A stretch of DNA of 64,000 nucleotides from Candidatus Desulfofervidaceae bacterium (GCA_027038965.1 JALWFG010000005.1:1-64000); one strand, 5' to 3'; positions 42,566 to 53,849 are shown, counted from the first letter of the stretch. Notes: generated by a model from the sequence alone, not told the origin. Numbers and translations: made by a program.

Positions 42566-44370
42566 CGGATATTAAAAATATTCGCAATTTTTGCATTATA
42601 GCCCATGTGGATCACGGTAAATCTACTCTAGCAGACCGCATCTTGGAATATACTGGCGCAGTGCCTCCTAATAAAATGAGAGAACAATTTTTGGACAGGA
42701 TGGATTTAGAAAGGGAACGGGGTATTACCATCAAGGCCCAAGCCGTCCGATTAAATTACAAGGCAGACGATGGGAATATTTACACGCTCAATTTGATTGA
42801 TACCCCTGGCCATGTAGATTTTTCTTATGAAGTGTCCCGAAGTATGGCGGCCTGCGAAGGCGCCTTACTCTTAGTAGATGCTGCTCAAGGAGTTGAGGCT
42901 CAGACCGTGGCAAACGTATATTTGGCCATCGACCAAGGGTTAGAAATTATTCCAGTAATTAACAAGATTGATTTGCCTAGTGCCGAACCGGAACGGGTCA
43001 AAAAAGAGATAGAAAACATCTTAGGACTTGATGCCTCAGAGGCCATTTTAACCAGCGCCAAAAAGGGAATTGGGACCAAAGAAGTCCTTGAGACGATAAT
43101 CAAAAAAATTCCTCCCCCTGAGACTGCTCCTGATGCCCCTTTACAGGCCTTAATCTTTGATTCCTGGTTTGACAGTTATCAAGGGGTGGTCACCTTAGTA
43201 AGGGTATTTCATGGAACGCTACGTTTGGGGCAGAAAATAAGGCTTATGTCTTCGGGAAAATCTTATGAAATTTCAGAAATAGGGGTTTTCACGCCTTGGC
43301 AAACTCAGGTGGATAAACTTGGACCTGGGGAAGTAGGTTATATCAAGGCAGGCATTAAGACCGTACGGGATGCCAGAGTAGGAGACACAGTGACCGAAGA
43401 AAAGAGACCAGCCTTACATCCACTACCTGGGTTTAAAATTGTGAGGCCAGTAGTCTTTGCAGGGCTTTATCCTACCGATTCAGGGGACTATGAAGAGTTA
43501 AAAGATGCCCTATTTAAACTTAATCTGAATGACTTGGCCTTTGTCTTCGAACCTGAAACTTCAGCCGCCCTTGGTTTTGGATTTCGATGTGGGTTCCTAG
43601 GGTTGTTACATATGGAAATTGTTCAAGAAAGGTTAGAAAGAGAATTTGGTTTGTCTGTAGTGGTCACCGCGCCTTCGGTCATCTATAAAGTAGAAACCAC
43701 AGACGGCCAAGCCTTAGATATAGACAATCCTTCTAAACTCCCTCCTCAAGTAAAAATCAAACGTATTTTAGAACCCGTAATTCAGGCCGAGATTCACGTG
43801 ACACCCTCCTTCGTAGGTAACGTTATTAAGCTTTGTGAGGAAAGAAGAGGTAAACAGAAGGAAGTGCGTTTTATAAGTGAAAAACATGCAGTTTTAACGT
43901 ATGAACTTCCCTTTAGTGAAGTCATTACCGATTTTTATGATATGCTTAAATCTGTAAGCCGAGGTTACGCCTCCTTTGATTATGAAATTATTGGATACAA
44001 AGATGCACCTTTGGTAAAATTAGATGTGCTTATCAATGCTCAACCTGTAGATGCCCTTTCTATCATCGTTCACAAAGATCAAGCCTATTATAAAGGGCGG
44101 TGGTTAGTTTCCAGACTAAGAGAGGTAATTCCTCGTCAGGTTTTTGAGGTAGTTATTCAAGCTGCTATTGGAAGTAGAATTATTGCTAGGGAAAAAATTG
44201 CCCCCCTGAGGAAGGACGTTACCGCCAAATGTTATGGAGGAGATATTACCCGAAAGCGTAGGCTTCTTGAAAAACAGAAGGAAGGGAAAAAAAGGCTTAA
44301 ACAAATTGGTAAAGTAAATATTCCTCAAGAGGCCTTTTTGGCTGTATTTTCAAAAAAGGGCGAAAGATGA
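42562..44370 (+). CDS. lepA: Elongation factor 4 (LepA)
   Basis: LepA is a ribosome-binding GTPase that acts in translation, back-translocation or assembly. The 602-aa protein has the G-domain motifs [31 protein letters not shown] and NKIDLP, then the EF-G-like domains with the LepA-specific C-terminal region ([20 protein letters not shown]). Length is the family norm. Start overlaps the ROK kinase by four bases. lepB lies 62 bases downstream, the standard lepA-lepB arrangement. Confidence 0.98.
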   Translation: MTDIKNIRNFCIIAHVDHGKSTLADRILEYTGAVPPNKMREQFLDRMDLERERGITIKAQAVRLNYKADDGNIYTLNLIDTPGHVDFSYEVSRSMAACEGALLLVDAAQGVEAQTVANVYLAIDQGLEIIPVINKIDLPSAEPERVKKEIENILGLDASEAILTSAKKGIGTKEVLETIIKKIPPPETAPDAPLQALIFDSWFDSYQGVVTLVRVFHGTLRLGQKIRLMSSGKSYEISEIGVFTPWQTQVDKLGPGEVGYIKAGIKTVRDARVGDTVTEEKRPALHPLPGFKIVRPVVFAGLYPTDSGDYEELKDALFKLNLNDLAFVFEPETSAALGFGFRCGFLGLLHMEIVQERLEREFGLSVVVTAPSVIYKVETTDGQALDIDNPSKLPPQVKIKRILEPVIQAEIHVTPSFVGNVIKLCEERRGKQKEVRFISEKHAVLTYELPFSEVITDFYDMLKSVSRGYASFDYEIIGYKDAPLVKLDVLINAQPVDALSIIVHKDQAYYKGRWLVSRLREVIPRQVFEVVIQAAIGSRIIAREKIAPLRKDVTAKCYGGDITRKRRLLEKQKEGKKRLKQIGKVNIPQEAFLAVFSKKGER

Positions 44371-44432
44371 TGTGTAAAACGCATATATGGGTGCATATTC
44401 TCATTGCGCATTCTACATTTAGGAGGTAAAAG

Positions 44433-45053
44433 TTGGACGAAATTGCACGCAAAAAGGGTCAACTCAGAGAATGGGGCGAATCCATTATTATTGCCTTGGT
44501 CTTGGCTATGTTTATTCGCACCTTTATTATTCAAGCCTTCAAAATCCCCTCTGGCTCTATGATTCCCACTTTGCTAATCGGGGATCATCTCTTGGTAACA
44601 AAATTTAGCTATGGAATTAGGTTGCCCGTAATAGGCAAAACGGTTGTTAAGTTTAAAAATCCTCACCGGGGTGATGTTATCGTCTTTATTTGTCCGGTGG
44701 AAAGGAGCAAGGACTTCATTAAAAGGGTCATTGGACTGCCCGGAGATACTATAGAGGTTAGGAATAAAAAGGTTTATATTAATGGTAAACTCTATCCAGA
44801 CCCTCATGCCTATCATAGTGACCCAAGGATCTTGCCTGCTGAGATGAGTCCAAGGGATAACTTTGGGCCCATTACTGTGCCTCCCAACAAATATTTCGTT
44901 ATGGGAGATAACCGAGATAATAGCTGGGATAGTCGGTTCTGGGGATTTGTGGACCGAAATGACATTTTAGGCAAGGCCTTGATTATTTATTGGTCTTGGG
45001 AAAGGCCATTTTATCACATTCGTTGGAAAAGGATTGGAATGCTTATCCGTTAA
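44433..45053 (+). CDS. lepB: Signal peptidase I
   Basis: LepB cleaves signal peptides of exported proteins. The 206-aa protein begins with a TTG codon six bases after AGGAGG; the first membrane segment ESIIIALVLAMFIRTFIIQA is followed by PSGSMIPTLLIGDHLLV (catalytic Ser), DFIKRVIGLPGD (catalytic Lys region) and GDNRDNSWDSRFWG. All are S26 family hallmarks. It would process the predicted secreted proteins at 34694 and elsewhere. Confidence 0.96.
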   Translation: MDEIARKKGQLREWGESIIIALVLAMFIRTFIIQAFKIPSGSMIPTLLIGDHLLVTKFSYGIRLPVIGKTVVKFKNPHRGDVIVFICPVERSKDFIKRVIGLPGDTIEVRNKKVYINGKLYPDPHAYHSDPRILPAEMSPRDNFGPITVPPNKYFVMGDNRDNSWDSRFWGFVDRNDILGKALIIYWSWERPFYHIRWKRIGMLIR

Positions 45054-45206
45054 TATTTGGTAGTTTTGTTTATTCTATTCAATAGAGGCCTTCTCACGTC
45101 ATATCTCAAAATATACCTGTCAATATGACTGATTTGATGTTTTTAGACAATGGTTGAATATTAACGATTGACATTCGACCTCATTTTCCTTTATCATTCA
45201 TAAAGG

Positions 45207-45236
45207 TTGACAAATTGGTTTTAATATGAATATAAA
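45207..45236 (+). promoter_or_regulatory. Sigma-70-type promoter of the ilv-leu cluster
   Basis: TTGACA at 45207-45212 is followed by 18 bases and TATAAA at 45231-45236 (17 to ATATAA). It lies 24 bases before the first gene, which carries TAGGAGGA. The 45054-45206 part of the gap shows no gene. Confidence 0.65.
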
Positions 45237-45260
45237 CAACTTTACTCTAGGAGGAAGAAG

Positions 45261-45494
45261 ATGGAGCAATGGGAGTTGGACTTAATTAATAAACTCCTTG
45301 ATAAGGATGAAGAGTTGAAAAACTTATGGGAAGAGCATTTAAAGCTAGAAGCAGCAATAGAAGAATTCAATAAAAGGGTTTACCTTACCCCCGAAGAAGA
45401 GGCAGAAAAGCAACGCTTGAAAAAAATTAAATTGGCAGGCAAGGATAGAATGCACGAAATATTAAACAAATATAGGAAGGAATTGGGAGAATGA
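45261..45494 (+). CDS. YdcH-like (DUF465) small helical protein
   Basis: The 77-aa protein is predicted to be two helices ([20 protein letters not shown] and [20 protein letters not shown]), matching the YdcH/DUF465 type of coiled-coil hairpin. No function is established. It overlaps ilvB by four bases and leads the ilv-leu transcript. It may be a passenger gene. Confidence 0.7.
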   Translation: MEQWELDLINKLLDKDEELKNLWEEHLKLEAAIEEFNKRVYLTPEEEAEKQRLKKIKLAGKDRMHEILNKYRKELGE

Positions 45495-47203
45495 AGCTTA
45501 CAGGTGCACAAATTGTCATCGAAAGCCTTTTAAAAGAGAAGGTAGATGTAGTTTTTGGTCTACCTGGAGGAGCTATTATAGATGTCTATGATATGCTTTA
45601 TGACTCTCCTATTCGGCATATCCTCGTTCGCCATGAACAAGGGGCCGTTCATATGGCCGATGGCTACGCTAGGGCAACAGGAAAGGTAGGCGTAGCAATG
45701 GTAACTTCAGGCCCTGGTGCTACCAATACTGTAACCGGGATTGCGACTGCCTACATGGACTCTATTCCTCTTGTAGTCATCACTGGTCAGGTTCCTACCA
45801 AGCTAATTGGGAACGATGCCTTTCAAGAAGTCGATATTGTAGGCATTACTAGACCATGCACTAAACACAACTATTTAGTAAAGGATGTCAATGAGCTGGC
45901 TCGGATTATAAAAGAGGCCTTTCACATTGCCCGCACAGGTCGTCCCGGGCCAGTGCTAATTGACTTACCTAAGGATATCCAACAGACCAAAGCGGATTTT
46001 GTTTATCCTGATGAAGTTAAACTTCCTGGATATAAACCTACATATCATGCCAATTTAAGACAGATTAAAAAGGCAGCCCAGCTTCTTGCCAGGGCCAAAA
46101 GGCCTGTGATTTATGCAGGTGGAGGAGTCATTTATTCTCAAGGTGCCTCAGAAGAATTGACTAAGATGGCAGAGTCATTTTACCTGCCGGTAACAAATAC
46201 CTTAATGGGCCTAGGCAGCTTCCCTGGCAATCATCCTCTCTGGCTGGGAATGCTGGGTATGCACGGTACATATACGGCCAATATGGCCATCTCTTGCTGT
46301 GATGTTATGTTAGCTGTAGGGGCGAGGTTTGATGACAGAGTTACTGGTAAGTTAGATGAATTTGCTCCTGAAGCGAAAATCATTCATATTGACATTGACC
46401 CCTCATCTATCAGCAAGAATGTAAGGGTAGACGTACCGATTGTTGGGGATTGCTATGATGCCCTTAAAAAACTTTTTAAGGCATTACAAAATACCGAAGA
46501 AAATATAGACTGGAAGGAAAAACATCACGAGTGGCTAACTCAAATTGAAGAGTGGTCTAGAGAACATGCTCTGGCTTATGAGCAGCCCCCCGATGGACCC
46601 ATTAAGCCCCAATTTGTCGTAGAAAAATTGTATGAGCTCACAGGTGGTGAAGCCATTGTAGCCACAGAAGTAGGACAAAACCAAATGTGGGCAGCCCAGT
46701 ATTATAAGTTCAAACGCCCGCGGACGTTGCTTACCTCAGGGGGATTAGGTACAATGGGATATGGTTTTCCAGCGGCCATTGGTGCCCAAGTAGCCTTTCC
46801 TAACAAGCTTGTTCTGGATATTGCAGGAGATGGAAGCATCCAAATGAACATTCAAGAGTTGGCCACCGCCGTGGGAAATAGACTTCCTGTCAAAGTGGCT
46901 ATACTTAATAACGGATATTTAGGTATGGTCCGACAGTGGCAACAGTTATTCTACCATAGACGTTATTCTCAAACAAGCCTTGAGTATTCGCCTGATTTTG
47001 TAAAAGTAGCTGAGGCATATGGAGCTGTAGGGCTTAGGGCCACTAAGCCCCAAGAGGTTGAAGATGTCATTAAGAAGGCCTTGAGCATAAATGCACCTGT
47101 TTTTATGGATTTTATCATAGAGCCTGAAGAGAATGTTTATCCCATGGTGCCTGCGGGCGCACCTATTACCAAAATGCTTCTGGGAGGGACAGTTTTAGTT
47201 TAA
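45491..47203 (+). CDS. ilvB: Acetolactate synthase large subunit
   Basis: IlvB makes acetolactate or acetohydroxybutyrate with TPP, the first step of valine, leucine and isoleucine synthesis. The 570-aa protein has [27 protein letters not shown]-type region [29 protein letters not shown], the Rossmann-like middle domain and the TPP site [15 protein letters not shown] with [12 protein letters not shown]. Length is typical. The regulatory subunit follows after 18 bases. Confidence 0.97.
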   Translation: MKLTGAQIVIESLLKEKVDVVFGLPGGAIIDVYDMLYDSPIRHILVRHEQGAVHMADGYARATGKVGVAMVTSGPGATNTVTGIATAYMDSIPLVVITGQVPTKLIGNDAFQEVDIVGITRPCTKHNYLVKDVNELARIIKEAFHIARTGRPGPVLIDLPKDIQQTKADFVYPDEVKLPGYKPTYHANLRQIKKAAQLLARAKRPVIYAGGGVIYSQGASEELTKMAESFYLPVTNTLMGLGSFPGNHPLWLGMLGMHGTYTANMAISCCDVMLAVGARFDDRVTGKLDEFAPEAKIIHIDIDPSSISKNVRVDVPIVGDCYDALKKLFKALQNTEENIDWKEKHHEWLTQIEEWSREHALAYEQPPDGPIKPQFVVEKLYELTGGEAIVATEVGQNQMWAAQYYKFKRPRTLLTSGGLGTMGYGFPAAIGAQVAFPNKLVLDIAGDGSIQMNIQELATAVGNRLPVKVAILNNGYLGMVRQWQQLFYHRRYSQTSLEYSPDFVKVAEAYGAVGLRATKPQEVEDVIKKALSINAPVFMDFIIEPEENVYPMVPAGAPITKMLLGGTVLV

Positions 47204-47221
47204 TTTTAAAGAGGAGAAAAA

Positions 47222-47719
47222 ATGAGACATACGCTTTCTCTTTTAGTAGAAAATCAGCCCGGGGTGTTATCTCGAGTTACTGGACTGTTTAGCGGCAGAG
47301 GGTTCAATATAGAAAGCCTTTGTGTAGCCGAAACAATAGATCCTCAAGTCTCTCGAATCACTTTGGTTACAAGAGGAGATGAGCAAATTATAGAACAGAT
47401 TAAAAAGCAGCTAAACAAACTCATCAACGTGATTAAAGTAGTTGACCTCTCCGAAATAGAGTCTGTAGAAAGAGAAATGGCCCTTATTAAGATAAAGGCT
47501 ACAGCCGAACACCGGGCTGAAATTTTGAGGATGGTAGACATTTTTAGGGGGAAAGTTGTGGATGTCAGTCCGCTTTATTACACAATAGAAATTACTGGAG
47601 ATGCAAAAAAACTAGAGGCCTTTATTGAGCTTATGAAAAACTTTTCTATTAAGGAGATTGCCCGCACAGGTACAGTTGCCTTACCACGGTCTAAAAAAAC
47701 TGAGTTGAGGAGGAATTAG
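47222..47719 (+). CDS. ilvN: Acetolactate synthase small (regulatory) subunit
   Basis: The 165-aa protein has an ACT domain: HTLSLLVENQPGVLSRVTGL then FSGRGFNIESLCVAETIDPQ (in two parts). The C-terminal domain ALIKIKATAEHRAEILRMVD follows. It binds IlvB and carries feedback inhibition by valine. The stop is directly followed by the ilvC start. AGAGGAG precedes the ATG. Confidence 0.97.
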   Translation: MRHTLSLLVENQPGVLSRVTGLFSGRGFNIESLCVAETIDPQVSRITLVTRGDEQIIEQIKKQLNKLINVIKVVDLSEIESVEREMALIKIKATAEHRAEILRMVDIFRGKVVDVSPLYYTIEITGDAKKLEAFIELMKNFSIKEIARTGTVALPRSKKTELRRN

Positions 47720-48715
47720 ATGCAGATTTATCACGATGACGATGTAAACATGGATGTATTTGAAGGGAGCAAGGTAGCCGTAATTGGATACGGCAGTCAG
47801 GGACATGCCCATGCCTTGAATTTGAGAGATAGTGGAGTCGATGTCATTGTAGCCCAAAGGCCAGGAGGCCCTAATTACTATTTGGCCTTAGAGCATGGTT
47901 TTGACCCAGTTTCGGCTACTGAAGCTACTAAGGAAGCCGACGTTATTGCCCTTTTAATTCAAGACCAGTATCAACCTGAAGTTTACAAGAAGGAAATAGA
48001 GCCTAATCTTTCTGAAGGCAAGGCATTGTTATTTGCCCATGGATTTAATATTCACTTCAATCAAATTGCTCCGCCTAAGGATGTAGACATCATCATGGTT
48101 GCTCCTAAAGGACCTGGACATTTGGTAAGGCGGATGTATGAACAAGGTGCTGGGGTGCCTGCCTTAATCGCTGTTCAACAAGACGCTTCAGGTAAGGCCA
48201 AAGAAAGGGCCCTTGCTTACGCCAAAGGCATTGGTGCTACCCGGGCGGGGGTTCTTGAAACTACCTTCCAAGAAGAAACCGAGACCGATTTGTTTGGGGA
48301 ACAAGTTGTTTTATGTGGAGGCGTAACCAAACTTATGCAAACGGCCTTTGAAACATTGGTAGAAGCAGGCTACCAACCAGAGATTGCTTATTTTGAATGC
48401 ATTCATGAGCTAAAACTTATTGTTGACCTCATTTATGAAGGTGGCTTTCAGCACATGAGATACTCCATTAGTGATACCGCAGAGTACGGAGACTACACTA
48501 GAGGTAGACGGATAATCAATGAGGAAACTCGGAATCGAATGCGGGAAGTTTTAAGGGAAATCCAAACCGGTCAATTTGCCAAAGAATGGATTTTGGAAAA
48601 CAAGGCAGGGCGGCCTGTATATCACGCCTTAAAAAGAATGGAAGAAGGACATCTGGCCGAAAAGGTAGGGGCCAAATTGAGAGAGATGATGCCTTGGCTT
48701 AAAAAGAAATCGTAG
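47720..48715 (+). CDS. ilvC: Ketol-acid reductoisomerase
   Basis: IlvC isomerises and reduces acetolactate with NAD(P)H. The 331-aa class I enzyme has [33 protein letters not shown], the metal ligand region [17 protein letters not shown] and [17 protein letters not shown] with [12 protein letters not shown]. All are hallmarks. It starts directly after the ilvN stop. Confidence 0.98.
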   Translation: MQIYHDDDVNMDVFEGSKVAVIGYGSQGHAHALNLRDSGVDVIVAQRPGGPNYYLALEHGFDPVSATEATKEADVIALLIQDQYQPEVYKKEIEPNLSEGKALLFAHGFNIHFNQIAPPKDVDIIMVAPKGPGHLVRRMYEQGAGVPALIAVQQDASGKAKERALAYAKGIGATRAGVLETTFQEETETDLFGEQVVLCGGVTKLMQTAFETLVEAGYQPEIAYFECIHELKLIVDLIYEGGFQHMRYSISDTAEYGDYTRGRRIINEETRNRMREVLREIQTGQFAKEWILENKAGRPVYHALKRMEEGHLAEKVGAKLREMMPWLKKKS

Positions 48716-48748
48716 TCCAAATAAAATGAAAAGTTGATAAAAAGCTAA

Positions 48749-48779
48749 AAAGGGGAGAAGTCACCTCCCTTTAATTTTA
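48749..48779 (+). terminator. Probable terminator after ilvC
   Basis: AAAGGG and AG (48749-48757, one bulged G) pair with CT and CCCTTT (48765-48772) around a seven-base loop, followed by TAATTTTAC. Some read-through into psd is likely, as the ilv-psd-pss-leu order is common. Confidence 0.5.
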
Positions 48780-48793
48780 CTTTAGGAATGAAG

Positions 48794-49414
48794 ATGAATC
48801 AGGTTGGATTGCCATTCGTCATTGGCGGTGCTGTAGTGAGCATTTTTTTGCTAGGGTTGCATCTCTGGCCTTTGGCAATCGTAGGCGGTATTTTAACCTT
48901 GTTTTTTGCCTATTTTTTCAGGGATCCCCAAAGGCAAACACCCATTAATCCCAAGGCCATTGTATCTCCTGCAGACGGTCAAGTAGTATTTGTAGGAGAA
49001 GCAATCTGTCCTTTTTTAAATGAGAAAATGCAAAAACTCAGCATTTTTATGTCTATCTTTGACGTTCATGTTAATAGAATGCCTTATGATGGCCAGGTGG
49101 ATAAAATAAAATATCGAAAGGGTCGTTTTTTACCTGCATTTAAAAAAGAGGCCGACCTTTCCAATGAAGCAAATGCCATTTTTTGCCATACAAATCAAAA
49201 TTTCCCCTTTATTGTTGTGCAAATTGCTGGTATATTAGCAAGAAGGATTATTTGTTATTTAACTCCCAACCAATATGTCAAAAAGGGGAAACGGATTGGT
49301 TTGATTTGCTTTGGTTCAAAGGTGGATCTTTACCTGCCTAAAAATGCTAGAATCCTACCTATCTTAGGCCATAAGGTAAAGGCAGGGGAAACTATAGTCG
49401 GGTACTGGGAATAG
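48794..49414 (+). CDS. psd: Archaeal-type phosphatidylserine decarboxylase
   Basis: Psd makes phosphatidylethanolamine from phosphatidylserine. The roughly 206-aa protein has the N-terminal membrane segment and conserved DPQRQTPINPKAIVSPADGQ, SIFMSIFDVHVNRMP, and the self-cleavage site FGSKVDLYLP, where the Gly-Ser gives the pyruvoyl group. It is the short type. ATG 48794 has AGGA six bases upstream; an ATG at 48788 is too close to it. pssA follows after 37 bases. Confidence 0.9.
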   Translation: MNQVGLPFVIGGAVVSIFLLGLHLWPLAIVGGILTLFFAYFFRDPQRQTPINPKAIVSPADGQVVFVGEAICPFLNEKMQKLSIFMSIFDVHVNRMPYDGQVDKIKYRKGRFLPAFKKEADLSNEANAIFCHTNQNFPFIVVQIAGILARRIICYLTPNQYVKKGKRIGLICFGSKVDLYLPKNARILPILGHKVKAGETIVGYWE

Positions 49415-49451
49415 AACCATTTGTTACAAGCAATAAAAACAGGTCAAGGGC

Positions 49452-50192
49452 ATGAAAGAAAAAAAAGGTGTTTATCTTCTACCCAATTTATTCACTACTG
49501 CAAGCCTGTTTGCGGGCTTTTGCTCTATTGTGGCTTCTATTCAAGCCCATTGGGAAAGGGCAGTTATTACCATTATTATTGCCGGCATCTTAGATGGGTT
49601 AGATGGAAGGATTGCCAGATTAACTGGAGCAGTAAGTAACTTTGGAGTCCAATATGATTCTCTTTCAGATCTTATTGCTTTCGGAGTAGCCCCAAGCATA
49701 TTGGCCTATACATACGCCTTGTATTCATTTGGAAGATGGGGTTGGTTAGCTGCCTTTCTCTTTCTCGCTTGTGGGGCCTTAAGGTTGGCCCGATTTAATG
49801 TCCAAGTAAAGAAACTTGATATTCGTTTTTTCACTGGATTGCCTATTCCTGCTGCAGCTGGGACCTTGGCTCTAACGGTATTCAACTTAAATCGCCTTCC
49901 AATGGAACCGGCCTTAAGGAATCATATTTTGATTGCCTTTACCTACATTCTCTCTTTTCTAATGGTAAGCACCTTCCGTTATTATAGCTTTAAAGACCTT
50001 GAACACATAAAAGACAAACCTTTCCGAGTAGCCTTAGGCGTGGTTTTGCTTTTGGTCCTTATTATGAGTCAACCATTTTTTATCTTATGGTGTATGGGCA
50101 TTGCTTATGCCGTTTCTGCTCCTATTTCCTTTGTGCTTTATCTCATGCGAAGACGTAAAGAGGAAAAGACCAGCAAAGTAGATATTGTTTAA
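49452..50192 (+). CDS. pssA: CDP-diacylglycerol--serine O-phosphatidyltransferase
   Basis: PssA makes phosphatidylserine from CDP-diacylglycerol and serine. The 246-aa protein is an integral membrane CDP-alcohol phosphatidyltransferase with the motif [20 protein letters not shown] followed by YDSLSD, i.e. DGxxAR-x8-G-x3-D-x3-D. Several membrane helices follow. Together with psd it forms the phosphatidylethanolamine branch supplied by cdsA. Confidence 0.95.
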   Translation: MKEKKGVYLLPNLFTTASLFAGFCSIVASIQAHWERAVITIIIAGILDGLDGRIARLTGAVSNFGVQYDSLSDLIAFGVAPSILAYTYALYSFGRWGWLAAFLFLACGALRLARFNVQVKKLDIRFFTGLPIPAAAGTLALTVFNLNRLPMEPALRNHILIAFTYILSFLMVSTFRYYSFKDLEHIKDKPFRVALGVVLLLVLIMSQPFFILWCMGIAYAVSAPISFVLYLMRRRKEEKTSKVDIV

Positions 50193-50205
50193 GGAGGAAG
50201 AGTTT

Positions 50206-51468
50206 ATGGGGATGACAATGACTGAAAAAATTCTGGCTGCTCATGCCGGTTTAGAGCAGGTTAAACCTGGACAACTTATTAAGGCTAAAGTGGACATGGC
50301 TTTAGCCAATGACATCACTGCCCCTTTGGCCATTAAGGCCTTTAAGGCGGCTGATGGCAAAAAGGTCTTTGACAAAGAAAGGATTGCCCTTGTGCTTGAC
50401 CACTTTACACCCAACAAAGACATTCCTTCAGCCATTCAGTGCCAAGAGGTAAGATTGTTTGCTCGTCAGCAAGAAATTGTCCATTTTTATGATGTAGGAG
50501 AAGTGGGTATTGAACATGTCATTTTACCAGAAAAGGGATTGGTCTTGCCTGGAGACATTGTTATTGGCGCTGATAGTCACACCTGCACCTATGGGGCCTT
50601 AGGGGCCTTTTCTACTGGCGTAGGCAGTACAGATTTAGGAGCAGTTATGCTGACGGGAGAAATTTGGCTTAAAGTGCCTCCAAGCATTAAATTAATCTAT
50701 AAAGGCACTTTGCCTAAATGGGTTACTGGTAAGGATTTAATTCTTTACACCATTGGAGACTTGAGTGTAGAAGGGGCCCTTTATAAAAGCATGGAATTTT
50801 GTGGCGAGGCCATTAGAACCCTTTCCATGGAAGGCCGTTTTACAATGGCCAATATGGCTATTGAAGCAGGGGCCAAAAATGGCATATTTGCAGTGGATGA
50901 AAAGACCCTTGACTATGTCAAGCCCAGAGCTCAAAGACCGTATCAGATTTATGAAAGTGATTCAGATGCAGAATATCTTCTTATCAAAGAGTATGACATA
51001 ACTCACCTTGAACCAGTAGTTGCCCTTCCCCATTCTCCAGATAATATCAAAGCGGTATCTGAAATAGGAGAAATTAAGATTGATCAAGTCGTCATTGGCT
51101 CCTGCACCAACGGAAGACTTGAAGACCTAAAAATGGCCGCTGCTGTTCTTAAAAACCAAAAGGTGGCCAAAGGGGTGCGTTGTATTGTCATTCCTGGCAG
51201 TCAACAAGTCTACCTTGAAGCACTTAAGCAAGGGCTTATAGAAATATTCATTGAGGCCGGTGCCGCAGTAAGCACTCCCACTTGTGGTCCCTGTCTTGGA
51301 GGACACATGGGAGTTTTGGCTCCTAAAGAACGGGCAGTATCCACTACCAACAGAAATTTTATTGGACGTATGGGGCACCCAGAAAGTGAAGTTTACTTGG
51401 CTAGCCCTTATGTGGCTGCAGCTTCGGCCATTACTGGAAAAATTTCGCATCCTGAAGAAGTTTGTTAA
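50206..51468 (+). CDS. leuC: 3-isopropylmalate dehydratase large subunit (aconitase-family)
   Basis: The 420-aa protein is a bacterial-archaeal type LeuC/HacA. Motifs are [37 protein letters not shown] and [16 protein letters not shown], which hold the [4Fe-4S] cysteines. It isomerises 2-isopropylmalate to 3-isopropylmalate for leucine synthesis. Homoaconitate substrate is possible for this subfamily, but the ilv context supports leucine. The ATG at 50206 follows AAGGAGG; a start at 50185 is less good. leuA and leuB are not in the window. Confidence 0.93.
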   Translation: MGMTMTEKILAAHAGLEQVKPGQLIKAKVDMALANDITAPLAIKAFKAADGKKVFDKERIALVLDHFTPNKDIPSAIQCQEVRLFARQQEIVHFYDVGEVGIEHVILPEKGLVLPGDIVIGADSHTCTYGALGAFSTGVGSTDLGAVMLTGEIWLKVPPSIKLIYKGTLPKWVTGKDLILYTIGDLSVEGALYKSMEFCGEAIRTLSMEGRFTMANMAIEAGAKNGIFAVDEKTLDYVKPRAQRPYQIYESDSDAEYLLIKEYDITHLEPVVALPHSPDNIKAVSEIGEIKIDQVVIGSCTNGRLEDLKMAAAVLKNQKVAKGVRCIVIPGSQQVYLEALKQGLIEIFIEAGAAVSTPTCGPCLGGHMGVLAPKERAVSTTNRNFIGRMGHPESEVYLASPYVAAASAITGKISHPEEVC

Positions 51469-51484
51469 AGGAGGAGGTTTAAAG

Positions 51485-51979
51485 GTGATTATTGAAGGGA
51501 AAACATGGAAATTTGGAGATAATATTGATACCGATATCATCATTCCAGCTCGGTATCTAAATACCTCTGACCCCAAGGAGTTGGCTAGGCATTGTATGGA
51601 AGGTATCAGACCAGGATTTGCTCAAGAAGCAAGCGAAGGGGACATTATGATAGCAGGACGCAACTTTGGGTGTGGGTCTTCTAGAGAACATGCCCCTATT
51701 GCTATAAAGGCCACAGGTATAAAAGCCGTAGTAGCCAAAAGTTTTGCTAGAATTTTTTATAGAAATGCCTTTAATATTGGCTTGCCTATTGTAGAATGCG
51801 AAGGGGCTGCCGAAACAGCCAAAGAAGGAGATATTCTCAAAATTGACTTGGACAAAGGAGAAATTTTAAACCTCACTCAGAACTTAAAATTCAAAATACC
51901 GCCCTTGCCTGAATTTATGAAAGAACTTATTGCAGACGGAGGCCTGATTCCCCACTTGGCCAAAAAGGGTAGTTACTGA
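51485..51979 (+). CDS. leuD: 3-isopropylmalate dehydratase small subunit
   Basis: The 164-aa LeuD begins at GTG (51485), which follows GGAGGAGG. It has [40 protein letters not shown] and [15 protein letters not shown], the small-subunit hallmarks. It lies 16 bases after leuC and converges with the uracil-DNA glycosylase gene. Confidence 0.95.
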   Translation: MIIEGKTWKFGDNIDTDIIIPARYLNTSDPKELARHCMEGIRPGFAQEASEGDIMIAGRNFGCGSSREHAPIAIKATGIKAVVAKSFARIFYRNAFNIGLPIVECEGAAETAKEGDILKIDLDKGEILNLTQNLKFKIPPLPEFMKELIADGGLIPHLAKKGSY

Positions 51980-51984
51980 TTACT

Positions 51985-52665
51985 TTAAGTGGAGTTCAAT
52001 TCCTGAAGCGTTTTTTTAATGAGTTTTAAATCTTCCCAGGCCAGTCTTTTTTGGCCTGGATTACGTAATAGATAGGCGGGATGGAAGGTAGGGATAAGTT
52101 TTATCCCCTGCCAATCGTGAATTCGCCCCCTGAGTCTGGAGATGGGGACATTGGTGTTAAGCAAGGTATGTGTAGCAATACTGCCTAAAGTGCAAATTAC
52201 CTTTGGACAAATTACCGCTAATTGTGCCTTTAAAAATGGCAAGCAGGCCTCTATTTCATCTGGTTGAGGATTGCGGTTACCAGGGGGGCGACACTTAATG
52301 ATATTACAAATGTAAGCATCTTTATATCTATCTAAATCAATGGCACTAAGCATTTTATCTAGAAGTTTTCCTGCCGCTCCTACAAATGGCCGGCCCTGAA
52401 GGTCTTCCTCTCTGCCTGGAGCTTCTCCTACCAATACCAAAATGGCGTTAGGATTTCCTTCACCGAACACAATGTGATGTCGGGTTTGATGTAATTTGCA
52501 CCGTTTACAATTACCAAGTCTTCGCCTGATTTCCTCAAGCCTTTCTTTCTTTGAACAAAGGCCTTCCAAAAATTTCTTAGTCTTATCATCAAGATACACT
52601 TCTTTTATATTCAAAAGGGAAACTATCTCTAAATGCCCCTTTAACTCATCTAGCAAATTCGGCAT
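51985..52665 (-). CDS. Family 4-type uracil-DNA glycosylase
   Basis: The 226-aa protein excises uracil from DNA. It has the Fe-S cysteines CKRCKLH, FGEGNPNAILVLVGEAPG with GRPFVGAAGKLLD, NIIKCRPPGNRNPQPDE, VICTLGSIAT and the C-terminal TFHPAYLLR. This is the type IV pattern, common in thermophiles and anaerobes. It overlaps coaBC by 16 bases and has an N-terminal extension with no known motif (about residues 1-30). Confidence 0.92.
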   Translation of the reverse strand: MPNLLDELKGHLEIVSLLNIKEVYLDDKTKKFLEGLCSKKERLEEIRRRLGNCKRCKLHQTRHHIVFGEGNPNAILVLVGEAPGREEDLQGRPFVGAAGKLLDKMLSAIDLDRYKDAYICNIIKCRPPGNRNPQPDEIEACLPFLKAQLAVICPKVICTLGSIATHTLLNTNVPISRLRGRIHDWQGIKLIPTFHPAYLLRNPGQKRLAWEDLKLIKKTLQELNST

Positions 52666-53849
52666 AATATCCTCTTTATCCTATCTATTAAACGCATGGC
52701 CACGGCTTCTTTGGACATTAAAGGCCAATTTTCTCTAGCGCCACTGCGATAAATAAGGCTAACTTTGTTTGTCTCGCTTTCAAATCCGGCGCCCGGTTGG
52801 ATAACATCATTGGCCACAATCAAATCCAGGTTCTTTTGCTGAAGCTTCCTCTGAGCCTCCTTTAATAAATCCTTGGTTTCGGCTGCAAAACCTATTAATA
52901 ATTGGTGTCTTTTTCTTTGTCCTAATACAAAAAGAATATCTTCTGTCTTTTCCAGTTCTAAATTAAGTCTCTCGGTCTTTTTTATTTTCTGAGATACATA
53001 GCAAGGTCTAAAATCAGCTACCGCGGCCGCCATAATAACCACATCTACATCTTCATAAAGGGACAAAACGGCCTCTTTCATCTCTGCACATGAAACTACA
53101 GGAATAAACTCAACACCATAACTTGGTCTTAGGGAGGTAGGACCGCTTATCAGAATTGTTTTTGCTCCCCTAGCCGCTGCTATTTTGGCGATAGCAAATC
53201 CCATCTTACCTGAAGAGCGGTTGGAAATGAATCGGACTGGGTCTAGGAACTCTTGGGTAGGACCAGCGGTGACAAGAACTTTATAACCTTTTAGATCTTT
53301 AGGGAAAAAGAATGATTCTATCCAAGTAGTAATGTCCTCTATATCTGGCAGTCTTCCTTGACCTTGGACCCCACAGGCCAGATTTCCAGTAGCAGGTTTC
53401 ATGAGGTGAAAGCCTAATTTTTCTAAGATATTCAAGTTTCTTTGAACCGCTGGATTGAGATACATTCGGGTGTTCATGGCAGGACATACTAGGATAGGCC
53501 TTGGGCAACCAAGTGCAGCACTCGTTAAAAGGTCATCGGCCATTCCTTGAGCCAATTTAGCAATAATATCCGCACTTGCCGGAGCGATAACAAATAAATC
53601 AGCCCAGTCTGTTAAATTTAAATGGATAATGGGGTATTCTGAATGAAACTCAAAAATATCCGTATATACTTGATTTCTGGTAAGGGCACTTAAGGTAAGA
53701 GGAGTAATAAAGGCCTGCGCCCCTTTGGTCATTATCGCCTTTACTTGGGCACCTTTGTTTTGTAAAGAACGAATAAGGTCTGGAATACGATAAGCAGCAA
53801 TGCTGCCTGTAACTCCGACCAAGATATGTTTGTTCTTTAGTACTTGCAT
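52650..53849 (-). CDS. coaBC: Bifunctional phosphopantothenoylcysteine decarboxylase / phosphopantothenate-cysteine ligase
   Basis: CoaBC makes 4'-phosphopantetheine for coenzyme A. The 399-aa protein has the flavoprotein decarboxylase half: VGVTGSIAAYRIPDLIRSLQ, TLSALTRNQVY, PAMNTRMYLNP. The ligase half has VLVTAGPTQEFLDPVRFISN with RSSGKMG, and AAVADFRP. Length is the family norm. No overlap with the next small gene. Confidence 0.97.
   Translation of the reverse strand: MQVLKNKHILVGVTGSIAAYRIPDLIRSLQNKGAQVKAIMTKGAQAFITPLTLSALTRNQVYTDIFEFHSEYPIIHLNLTDWADLFVIAPASADIIAKLAQGMADDLLTSAALGCPRPILVCPAMNTRMYLNPAVQRNLNILEKLGFHLMKPATGNLACGVQGQGRLPDIEDITTWIESFFFPKDLKGYKVLVTAGPTQEFLDPVRFISNRSSGKMGFAIAKIAAARGAKTILISGPTSLRPSYGVEFIPVVSCAEMKEAVLSLYEDVDVVIMAAAVADFRPCYVSQKIKKTERLNLELEKTEDILFVLGQRKRHQLLIGFAAETKDLLKEAQRKLQQKNLDLIVANDVIQPGAGFESETNKVSLIYRSGARENWPLMSKEAVAMRLIDRIKRILCRIC

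Noticed and set aside
45054-45260. Leader peptide attenuator for the ilv operon
   Set aside because: No short frame rich in Ile, Leu or Val codons followed by a terminator was found.
51284-51484. Upstream extension of leuD overlapping leuC
   Set aside because: This frame overlaps the leuC end and matches nothing; the GTG at 51485 has a strong ribosome binding site and begins the conserved LeuD sequence.
51127-51576. 149-codon minus-strand open frame opposite leuC/leuD
   Set aside because: It is antisense to two conserved genes and has no recognised motif or ribosome binding site.
50206-51979. leuC/leuD as homoaconitase for lysine synthesis, linked with the LysW-like gene
   Set aside because: The subfamily cannot be separated by eye, but the ilvBNC-psd-pssA-leu order supports leucine, and no lys pathway genes are near.
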